The position numbers and the translations under genes were made by a program. From positions 1,736,501 through 1,800,500 of the forward strand of contig NC_087385.1 in the NCBI RefSeq assembly GCF_963675165.1: 64,000 nucleotides of DNA. The letters are read 5' to 3'. The notes under the pieces are model-generated. The model was not told the DNA's origin, did no database searches, and was given only the letters and a program-made list of their open reading frames with translations. Shown in pieces: positions 29,101 through 41,100 of this stretch (positions are counted from its first letter, which is position 1; every line of letters starts with the position of its first letter). Source of the DNA: Halichondria panicea. Taxonomy: Eukaryota > Porifera > Demospongiae > Suberitida > Halichondriidae.

Positions 29101-32100
29101 TGAACCAGTCTTCCAATAACAACAAATACACACATGAACCTACCTTCACGCGTTGCTTCAAGTTCTGCCTGGTTGCCTCGTCATTTTGACAGAGGAAGCT
29201 TATCTCAGCCACAATCTCGTGTAGCTGCTCATGTCGTCCCTCACACACGGACACCAGTTTGTACAATCTCAGAATCTTCTGTATGCTAAAAAACAGCAAC
29301 CAGTCGTAGTTACTTCGTAGCTCAGTAACTCGTTTCTTCCAGCTCTCAAGATTGACCTCTGTTTCTCTCACTCGATAGTCTGCAGTGGTACGTTCAACGT
29401 CACAGAAGAGTGGTTCCGCTGTGCCCTTAAAGTAGAGAGGGTTTCCGAGGTCTTTCAGTTGTCCGTACAACTCCAGTAGTCGGTAGGCAATCTGGGGAAT
29501 GACATAAATTCAATAAAATGACCATTCAAGTATACGGTATGCACATGCATGTAATGACGATTATCCCCATGATAAAGTATCATACTCACGGAGCTAATAT
29601 GTCGGAAGTGCTTGATCTTCTCTCCTCCTTCTCTCTCAGTGTCCATAAAGCCAAGCTTACGCACAAAGTCACCAATTTGCTCTGAGTTCCACTGCTCCGG
29701 TTTGGACCTCTTACTCATACCCCGTTCCAAGTCACTAGTCTGTGTCTCTAGTTTAGAGATCTGGGAGGAGGATGAACGACTACGGACAGTCGTTCCGCCA
29801 TCTACACCCTCTTCGAAAGTGTTCGAGGTTTGAATACTGGAGGGTATGTACTCTAGGGTCATTTGAGCCTCTCCGTCCGTGGGTAGTTTGAATGAGTAGT
29901 AACCAGTATCCATGACTTTGTCTAGTTCCATGGCAACGTTCTGGAGGGTGTCTCCCTGTTCATGTGTGAGCATAGTACATGTATTATACAGACTGACACA
30001 AACACTAGCCAACACCAGGTAGATACAGTGTGTACAGAGGTATATGCATGTGCTATAAGAAATTAAACCAAATGTATAATATACAAGTGTATATACACAT
30101 GTACACAAAAGTACACATGCATGTGCAAGTCTTCTATCGCTCACCTCAGCTCTTGAGAACCAGAGTCTAATGAGGGTGATGTTGCTGTTGACAGTCTCCA
30201 GCTGCTTTAGCCCAATGGTCGTATCAAGACGAGTTACTTTGGTCATAAGCTCCTTGAAACTCTGCTTCTGGTCCAAGAATGGCGTCATGACATTGAAGGC
30301 TGCCAGAAGATGGTTCAGAACAGATTCATCGTACTCCTCATGCTGCAACTGAGCCGTGATTAGCTGGTACTGCTGATGGAAAGTGATCTGTCCCTTCTGT
30401 CCGTAAAATTGTTTGTCTCGAATAAATTGATAAAACTCAGCACTGTTAGCTACTGCAGGGAAAACTTCCAAGCAATTATCTCGAGGTTTCACTTTGGAAT
30501 TAGGATCAGGTGCAAGACAGAGAAGTGTTTTGATTCGCTCCATTCTCTGACTGGCGTCGATTGGGGTTAACTTCGAGCGGTTGCCTTCGGATTCGACATC
30601 TCTGACGAGGAATTTAATTACTTCCAGCTCTGAGTCTTGCAGACACCCATCCAAATGATACTGCTCACATGCATCTTGTATCTTCTGTATGTGCTTGGTG
30701 TATTGGAACAGTTCTAGTAAACTTCGAACACCAGCGAGCCCTTCAGATTCTGACTGAGTGATATTCAAGGTCAAGAAGTAGCTTTTGAGAGTTGTGAATT
30801 CATTTTCTATATCGAGGGTTTCAAGGTCCAGTTTACCCTGTGCAATGATGTCAGCATAAGCAGCCTCTCCCCTCATAATCTTCATGAGCAATTCACTTGT
30901 GTTCTGGAGTGATTTCTGCAACATATCAACTGACACACCTTCTTTCTTTTTCTTTGGTTTTGCCGAAGACAAGAACATACTTCGAGGAGAAGAGAATTTG
31001 AACATTGATAGACTAGGGGGTTCAAAGACAGATTGTAGTTTGGCTTGTTCTGTTTCCGAATCGATAGCTTGCCCAATCTCCACTCGGAGGTACTTGTCAA
31101 ACATTACGCTGTGGTTTAGCTTGAAAAAGATGAGCATATCCATATGTTCAATTAGGGTATCTTGAAATTCTCCTATTCCTTGTATCATTTCAGAAAGTTC
31201 TTTTAGAGTGAACTCATTGGTTAGACGAAGCGATAACTCATTGCTGCCGGGTTGGAACTGACCGTGTGTCCCTGCTGGAACAGGATGTTTGAGAAGCTCG
31301 TCTTTTGATCTGCTCTTATCGTCAGGGAAGACAACGTATCTCTCAATAGGTGTGAGGAGGTGTTGTGGGAGGGTCACTCCATACTCTTTCAAAATGACGA
31401 GAAAGTTACACCACTTTGCATCAGGATGTTGTGGTATGTAACGGAGGAGGTAGGCATTCAACAGCTCAAAATCTGTCAGAAAAGTGTTCTTTACTGTCTG
31501 GATTATTTGGAAGTCTATGATGAGAATTGTGGAGCACAGTGTTTGGCAGAGCCTCTCTATCTCAATGTGGCAGGAGGCATACGTCAGGATCTCGTCATAG
31601 TTAACATCATGAGATTCCAATTTTCTTTTCCAGGTTTGAAAGATGCCTTGAATTGTGCTAATCCATTCAAAGTAACTGCAGGTATAGATATATATACATA
31701 ATTATGCATGTTAGCAGCAATGTACATAAGTTGACATTGTTACATGTAATATAACCAATGAATCATACTAGCTGTATTAGCTGTGCAGTAGACTAGTGCA
31801 TGGTTTAACAATGAGTCCGTAACAGGACATATTATATTATACTGTAGGGGGACCGAATAGCATTCTACATCTTCAATAAAATTGCGTGTACGTATAATTA
31901 TTAATAAATTATGACTATACATGCATGACGAACCCTATACTCGATTCCAAGCCGCAGGGAAGGGGAAAGGCCCGAGGCTAGACTAACCCAGCATGCATGA
32001 AGAGTCATACATGCATGCGCACATGCAAATAAAAAAAATACAGAGCTATATTATATACCGTGTGACATCATCGCAACGACTCATAGCGATGTCACTAGGG

Positions 32101-35100
32101 AGACTGTTAACGATCACACTTTGATTTTCAGAGAGCTTCTTCCCAGTGCAGTAGGTATTAAACAGCTTTCCCAGCTCAGATATCACATACGAATAGTTGT
32201 GGAGCCAATCAAAATTCTCAGCAGTCACATGCACACGAGATGAAGAGGAAGCAACAAGTCCCCAACAAAAGGTTTGTTTAGCTGTGAGAGCTTGCAGCCA
32301 GCTGAGTGACTTGCAGAGGTAGTCAATGGAGTACTTAATGATGGCTCTGAACATTCGACCGGTTGTTTCGGTGTTGGACTCAAGGTCTTGAAGAACCTTG
32401 AACTCAGGGATCACTTCTTGATAGAGGACTCTCAGAATGAGCTGTTGGAACTCGTCCCTCTCATCAGAGATGGCATTCTGAGCAAGAAATAGGTGTTACA
32501 TGATAGTTTCAACTATATATTGCATGTACATGATAGACAATATCCCACCAATCTTGTTAATTACCCAGCCGAAGCAAGTTTCCAAATTCGGATGCACCTT
32601 ATATAATACAGCCATAATTGAACATAGAATGTAATGAAACGAGTGCACATACCAGTATCTCGGTCATCTGCTGGAGAATGGTTTGCTTGAGGGCGTTCCC
32701 ACGTATGTAGTTTCTGAGCATGACGGTGAACTTCTTCTGTATCTCCATAGCTCGTTCAATGTCAGCGTCTTCAGAGCTTCCCTGATCAGGTGCTGCAGGC
32801 ATGAAAAGGGATATATGTAGACTGGGTAAACCGAACTTGAATGCACATAATTATAGTCATTAAGTAGAGGCAATAATTATACATGTATATATAATATCTA
32901 TAGGCTCTGAGAAACTAAGGTTCCTAAGCAGCTATACATGTTATACATGTAGATTCTCCTTAGGAATAACCGACCATATACTTGGTCTCCTGAATAACAC
33001 ACCTCCGAGCAACTTTGGCACTCCCAGTTTAACGAGGTCCAGGACAAAGTTCATTGCACAGTTATCTTCACGATAACGCTCAGAAATCTTCATGAGGAAG
33101 CCGAGAAGATAGTAGTGCTCATGTGCAGCGGGAAACCTATCCACCACCTCTCCAAAAAATTCTTTGCACGTACCGTCGTTGATCTTGGTGTTTATAGGAA
33201 CGTTGTACGATTCCAAGTACTCACCAAGAAACTGGAAGCAAAAGGGGAACATTTATTGCATGTCTATAATTATATAATTATGGTGCCTACAATGGAGCTA
33301 ACAATTTTCTCCTGGAGCTAGATTTATACCAAAATATAAACAAGGACTCAGTGATCATCAAACAATCAAAATACCATTATGGCTACCTTGTTGGGCCAGA
33401 TTCTGAAGGCCTTGTACAGAGTGAAGAATTGTTGAATACTCAGTTTGTCGAAGTGTTGGTGAGTGGTATCAAGAACCTGGGATAAGTGAGAAGATACAAT
33501 AACATAATCGTGAAGGAATGATGCAAGCTGCGCTGTGCTAATTGCCTCTCGGGAAGTTTTGCATAGTTTTAAAATCCACAAATTGTAACCCAAGAGAATG
33601 TGGCTATAGAAGCCTGTATAATTATATGGAAGCTGTTATAGCTTTCGTCGCATTGCAACTGTTAACACACACACAGTCAGCTTTACCGTATTCCTCGTGT
33701 GGCTAGGCCTCAAGTTGTACTTATCTAATACATGTAGTCGATCCAGACATTCAATATTTTATTGCACGTGAACCGTATATAGCTGCTTTTCTATTTAATT
33801 GTTAATAATTATGGACAATATACGTACTTGTTTGACAATGAGTCTTCGATACTTTTTGCAGACGCCATTTTTCCTGAAAAAACTGTTGAGAAGTGTGTGG
33901 GAGTGGTCCCGAGTGATTTCCACCAACCCCAGGAGCAGCTGCAGCCAGTTGGTACACTCAGAGTCGATAGACACATCTCTGAACTTGCGTTTGTCCCAGA
34001 CACCCAACAAGAAGTCTAGAAAATTGAGAGCCTGCGTGTTGAAAATTAGTTGATCTGACTGAACTGAACAATGACGTAAACATGTATATACATGTATAAA
34101 CTCCATCAGCAAGACAACAACACAATGTATTCCCAGATAAACTGTATAATTATGATACTAGCATTGAAATAAAATTTGGCCTTAAAATGTGGGTTATACT
34201 TTAAGATCCATAGAACACGGCCGTAATTGTATATACTTAATCTAACAGTACACATCAGACATGGTACCTGCAGTCAACAAGCATGCAAATAGCTACTTTT
34301 CTACTGGGAAGGGAAATTTCCCCCACCCCATCCCCTACAAGTATCGCCAGGTTTTCCTACATGTACCTCAGTGATGGTGTCAGCCAGTGTTCCAAGAAGG
34401 CTGACGTTGGACATAGAGAAACCTGGTTCCTTTATCTTGGAGGTGTACGTGGCCCTGATCTGAGTGAGTATGTGGAACAGTTCATCCTCTGTCTCAAGAA
34501 ACTGCTCCATGGAGCGAAGAAAGTGCCTGCAAATAGAAAACATATGTTATACACATTTACACTGTATGGTATCCGATTCTGAGCCCCTACAATCAGGCTC
34601 CTACGCAACTAATAGACCGTAGTATCTGTAAATTAAAACCATACCTATAGTATATATGGAAGAAGAAAGATCTAAGATCTACTTAATTCTCATGTACAAT
34701 ACAGTGAGCAACTTAAGCTATAATTATAGCCTACATGTATCTATATTCGTCTTGGTTCCAATTGACTTATAAAGACTGAAGCAGTTTGAACAACAGGTGA
34801 AGATTGCTTTGAATCGACTGCTAAACTAACTTGGCTATAAATTACCAAGTGTGCTAATCGGTCCTCAATTCTAAAGGTGTTTAAACTCACCGAATATGTT
34901 TGAACGGTCGAATGCATCTTTCTGACACAACTAAATCTGTCATGTGATGAAAACTGAAATGAACCTCCTTTGGTAGATATAGGAGACGTCCAAAATCCAA
35001 TCCATCCACCAAATCTCTGATCATAGCGTCGGTGAGGACGATACGAGGATGGTAGTTGATAAACCTGTCATACCAAAGTCGGGGGGTTGATCTGGTAATT

Positions 35101-38100
35101 TGGGTCCGCTCACAGTGAAACTTGAGAGCCATTGACACTGCATGGAGGTACATAATTATTAAAGGTACATGTACATAATTGTTAATTGGAGCGGTAAAGT
35201 TACCATTATTTTTAATTCACAAATACATTTCTTGTATACATGTACATACTAGCTGTACAGAGAAGCACAAGTCAGTAATACTATACTGTAAGGTGAGTGA
35301 AAAACTGCATGAGCATACACATTTTTAGAATACGTGCATGGTTTAATTATTGGTACAGACATAGCTGCACTAGCTAGCTGGAACATAATTATGTCATATA
35401 TTCGCAAATATAGCGTACGTGTTGCAACTCAGCATGTATATCGATCCTTGCATACATTCACATACATGATCATTGTACTTACACCACATCATTCTAGTGT
35501 AGCAGAAGTTGGGATGGACCGGTCTCACGTTGGTTGCAGGTCCTTGACTCTGACTCTGAACAGAGGCTCGGTTGTTTAGATTTTGAGAGACCTCCGACAA
35601 CGCCTGACAAGCACACTCCATGAACCAGAACATGCCCACACTTTCTTCCTCCTTTGTAGTGCCACACATTACTTCAAAGTCTCCCCTAAAAAACGAACGA
35701 AGTGTAAAGTTAACAGGCCAGTGCCAACTAAAAAATAACCATAAAGATCGAGTCACCTTTTAGCGAAGTCGTTTATTGTCTGGGCTAGCTGTTGGATTTG
35801 TAAGCTCTCAATCTTATTCAAGCACGCTATGATAAATGGTCCCATCTCTTCACACTGGTAAAAGGTGGATCGGATGTGAAGACGATAGGCAAATACTAGG
35901 TAGAAGGGAAGGTCCTTGTAAAATAGCTCGTCTATATGTGGTTTTATCTTCTTCAGAGTTTCTTTGACCGTGGTGTGATTACCGTCCTCTTTTGCCTAAG
36001 GGAAAATCAAAACCAGTAACAATTTACATGCTTACAAGTACGAAGTCCATGTAGGAACAGGCAAGACACCAGCCGCGTACATGTACTATGGTAATTACAG
36101 CCACTATTGGTCTGCCCAAGGTGACCTCTACAAAGTAATCGCTGTCACCGGACAATTTCCGGACAAAAATTGCAATTGTGTAACCTCGGATATGCGCATG
36201 CCCGGTAAAATTGTCCTGCCACGTGGTGAAACGTATTAAGCAGCTAGAAAAATGAGTACTTGTGCCAGTCATGATACTTGTAGCTCTACTACTGATAGTA
36301 TAGCGCATCTATAAATAAGAGCAGTTTCTACAAAGACTGTTGATAAGTAGATCGTAGAAAACTTTGAAACTTTGAAACTTAACTTGGCTATATAGAGTAT
36401 GAAGTAGAAGGCAGCTAAGATGCAAGGTGCGTGTATACTCTTTGAACAAGTAATGTGTATTATGGTTTGTCCTTACGACCTTTCATTTTTTGTTTTGTCC
36501 TCTCAAACACTACATTGTCAAGACATTTTGACATGAAAAGTTAGTAGAGCACTGACTTATAGTTTACAAGATCCAACGGCACACACAGTTACATGTAGCC
36601 TGAAATCGAAAACTGTTCTCACCTGTTTCTCGTAGTTTGTGAGGATGGACATCACCATAATGAACTTGGCTGGATCGTCGGATATAAGCGCTGGCTTCTT
36701 GTCCACAGTGAACATAAGCTTTTTCAGCTCTGCCCCCAGATCCACTGTCGAACCTTTGTCACTACCAAACAAACCTTTCAACCTCTGCTTCATACCTGGT
36801 CCTGCACGATAAAAAAGGGTCCGCATTAGGCCAAGCAAAGTCAATTTGTAGTTTCTCAGGCTATTATTCCTAAAATAGCAAGCGGATTGAGGCAGTTGAT
36901 AAATATTAATGATAATGATATTCATAGAATTTTAATTGAAAACACACCCCTAACTTCCTCAATAAGCGGAAGTGCATACTTTTTACTAATTAATTTTAGT
37001 CATAATTATATTCATGACCAAAAAACCATACAAATTTATCCTTTTCTTTTCTTTTAGTGCCTTTAATTTGAGGTCACGTGATATTTAACTTTTTTATATA
37101 AAGCTGCCAATTTCCAAGCGCGAGGGCCTGAGAAACTACAAATTGACTTTGCATGGCCTAACTGTAATATGTTTTTTGGCATGAAATTGGTTGTATACAC
37201 AAACAAGCTAGTGCATGCTACATTCATAGCAGGGTAATTAATAAAAATGGCATTGTTTATGACTGATATATACCGTATAGCGGGTACGGAAAATATTCGT
37301 GGTTTTCGTGGTTGAAGATCTGACCACGAATATTTCACCCACAAATAAAGCGACCTTGCCTACCTTTACCTGCAGTGCAAGCAGCAACCACGAAAATATT
37401 ACCCATGAAATGTGTGCGCCAGTGTGAAAAATTTAGCCCCCCCCCCAATTTCTGGTCACCACACCCCTTACATTGTTTGTTGTTGGTACCTATTAGCGAT
37501 GTACTCCTGGCAATGTGTATTGACAGGCTGTAACTTGGTATGCTGGTTTGAAATTGTGGCTCATACAGAACACTAGAAACCACACGTACTAGCTGTACAA
37601 AAGCAATGGATAGATTTGTAGATGATGACCAATCATCCTCTAGCAAAACTACACGTAGGAAAAGACAGTATGTAGATAATGTTGGGTCTAGTATATACCC
37701 CTCTCCCTCCCTCCGTCCCTCTCTTTTGGGGGAGAAGCTGAGCATTCTGGGGGGGGGAAGCTCCCCCTGCTAGATGAAACCCTGATAACGAGTGTTGCAA
37801 GCGTGCGCTTGCCAATGCCTCTCGCCATGTTTTTGCTTTCGCTCAAAAGTATTAGAGTGTTTGAGGTAAATAATTTGCAATGTACTTTGATTGTTTCACA
37901 AGAAAGGGGTATACTGATTGTTAAATGGCCTGTAGCCAAACAGTGGGAGCGTAAGAGAGAATTTAAGCACAGACAGTATGGTATATAAACAAGCAAAAAG
38001 TGTGTATCTATCACTGAGAAGAAAAGACTTGTGTACATGCATGTATCTATTGTTACCAGACTTGTGTACATGAATCTATTATTATCTAGTCTATATGGTA

Positions 38101-41100
38101 TCATTTGTTTTGTAGCTTACCTGTATACCAGAACCTCAAGAAAAAGAAGTTGATTCTGCCACTGGATTCTCTAACATGTGGGGATGAGTGCGCATGCGCA
38201 TTGCATCCACAGGAATAATTAAAGGGTGTGTCCAAAGAGATGAAAGCGACTAAATACAGGAATATTTCCAACGCCGACCTTTGAACCTTACATATAAAAT
38301 ACACGTAAAAAAACAGTAAATTTTTAAACTGTGAGAGATCACCATTTTAGACTACATTACATCATCTGTAATTGATCTGATTGGATAAAACAGTAGATTA
38401 CATGGAAGCATAATCTACAAGAAGGTACTTATTCTACAGGAAGTGGACATATATTCTACAGGAAATGGACGCATATTCTACAGAAAATGGACGCATATTC
38501 TACAGGAAGTAACAAATAATTTGCAGGAAGTTCTCAAAAATTAGAATGAAATTTTTAGTGAAAGTGACAAGATGACAAAAATATTATAAAAACACAGTTT
38601 GTTCAGTCAATATCCATTCTTTCCATGTCCACTGTTGCTTTGTATTGCTTTTTCCAGATGGGCATGGGCAAGGGGGGCCAGGAAGCATCAAAAACACTTT
38701 AGCAGTCACTTGACACTTTCTATTGAGTTTTTAAGGTTCCATGCCTGTCCAGTCTGCTCTATACCCCCCTCCACTCCACCACAGAGCTTCATTCTTCTTT
38801 TTGTAGTGTTGCAGTCAGTTCTAGGTTCTTTTTACTTCGTCTGTTCTTTCCAGTATCTTCAAGAAGTGTTTCACAAGCTCTACTGTAGTTTTTCGTTGTT
38901 TTAAAGCCGTCTTCTTGTCTTTTTCTGTCAACTGGTGTCTCTCACAGCTCTCTAGCCTCGAATCCAGCCCGAGTATTTTAATCGGCCTGGTCTCGAGGCT
39001 AACAGCTCTCCAGCTCGTACAAATTCAATTTCGGTTGCTACGCACCAAACCTAACCACGTCTCGCGCATGCGCAATAAAGTCCAAGTTAGATAGACCACA
39101 CCCACTCGTAGAATATGCGTCTTAGTAAACCACCTTGGTACGGTTAGATTCCCTCGGCTTTGCCTCGGGGTAACCGCAACCGCGGAGGTTACATAGACGC
39201 ATATTCTACTCTTACTGTTAGGTGTAGTCTATCCTATACTTCTTCAGAACTTGAGAGATGAGAGTTAGCTAGCTAGGGCCTGGGGGCTAGGGGGAGCAGA
39301 CTGCAGTCGCTGCTAGCCTCCTTGTGGTGAACCATGTATCCTCTACTATCTATGGGAAGATAAAATTAGGTAGTCTATACACACAATATAATAGCTAGCT
39401 GGTATATAGATACTCCGCGGCCATGTCTGCTGTAGATGTAATTTTTGTAAAGACAGACCCTTCGCACCACCTCCACTCTTGTTTCTTCTTTTCCACTATG
39501 TCCATTTACTCCATGATCCATACGATTTCACTTTATATTGTTATTTCACTATTTCCCAGGCTGTACTGTACAAGTGAAAGCAATCCTTGAGATCTGCAAC
39601 ATCTTGGTCTACAAAGAGTGTGCATGGTATCTATTGTCGTTTACTTCTCATTTCTGGATTCTTTACCCATGTTCCAGTGCATCATTACTGTGTATGTGTG
39701 GCTTGTGCTACACTACAGTACATATTTTTATCTTCAAATTTTGAGTGGAGTTCTACTGGGGCTATTGGGACAGATCTAGCATCGTCCTTGGGACCGAGGC
39801 TATAGGACAAAATCAGACTGCTCATATACAGTGAAGAGGCGAACACAGATGGTAGAAACTTTGACAATAATTATGATTGAATAAAACTAGACTATAAATT
39901 ATTTGCTGTATTAATTTCATTTACTCTTTAGTCTTACAACATGTTGGGATGAGCACATTAATACCCTGCATGGATCTAAAATGAATTGTGCTTTTTGCGT
40001 GCACAATCCTCTGGAGCTGCCCCCACATCATAGACAAAATTTTATTTTAAGGTCAAAGTTCATGGACATATTCCTGTCTTTTAGGCTCTCGTAAGAGATC
40101 AAGTAACATATCTTTTCTGACTCTTAATTCTTGTAGCTAACAAAAAGCTAGCGCTTTAGTGCAAGGCTAACTCATGTGTTGAATAGAAAGTTTGTGCAAA
40201 CAGATGATGCTATGAAAGATTCTGAAGAGACTGCAACAGCCTTCAATGTGAGTCAAACTAGCCATAACTCAAGAAAGAAGCTTTAGTTTGCTAATCCACG
40301 AATCAAAATCCAAGAGAACGTGACTAAAAGCCTATAGAAGCTGTTAGTTTTCGTCGCATTGCAACCGTTGAGCAGTTATAGCTGGAATACACACACACAC
40401 AGACAGACAGACACACAGTCAGCTTTACCGTATCCCTCATGCGGCTACGCCTCGAGGCATAATAGTATTACTCAACCAATATTCATCACTCCAAGTGAGA
40501 GCTGTGAGCTCTGCACATTCCACAGAATTATGAATAGCTTTACCAGCTGTGCACTATAAATACTATTGTATGGCATGACAACAATACATACACACACAAT
40601 CCATGTCTTAATTGATACAAGCTTGCACTATTGACCCCCCTAAAGAAACTACCTCTAATTGAGTATGTGTCACTATTAACTTTATTGCTCTCCCTCAGCT
40701 CTACATTTTATAGGCCCTAAGGTGTCCCTACTACGTACCACCAACAAGTTTTAAGTTTTAAGTACACTGTAAAATAGTCTTTACAAAACAGAATGTATAC
40801 ATTTGGGACACAACATTCTATGAGATTAATAAACACACCTTCTTTATCAGACTTTTTCCTAGTTGGACCGGGGGATTGTCTAGAGGTAAGGGAGGACTCT
40901 TCTTGCCCTCCTCCAACGAGGGCGTCCACATCACTCTCAGCGTCCAATCGGGCTTGGACATCGTCACCATGTGTTTCCAGGCTGGCCAAGAGGCTGGCAC
41001 CGTCACACTGAGTGATGACTACTATTGGGATGCTACTCTTCTTCATACCTGCAATGGGGGAGCAGAGAATCCTATATAATGTGATGGGAAATCCATTTTC

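Larger units (their letters stand above)
36802..40838. other. Largest intron of the RNF213-like gene, 4.0 kb, repeat-rich
   Basis: It contains a partial 'cgtatagcggg' element (about 37272-37345), a 22-bp minisatellite (38431-38510), a foldback element (39087-39233), a TAGCCTCG...GGTCTCGAGGCTA pair (about 38951-39001) and a dispersed repeat (40133-40466). No exon with RNF213 or other similarity is apparent. A start for a shorter transcript just upstream of 36801 is possible but has no sequence support. Confidence 0.5.

Noticed and set aside
29455..31620. A 721-codon continuous frame
   Set aside because: It reads through the intron 29956-30144 between two real exons; the insert is Cys/Tyr-rich and unlike the flanking helical sequence.
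38431..38510. CRISPR-like array
   Set aside because: The 22-bp units are head-to-tail without spacers, and the genome is eukaryotic.
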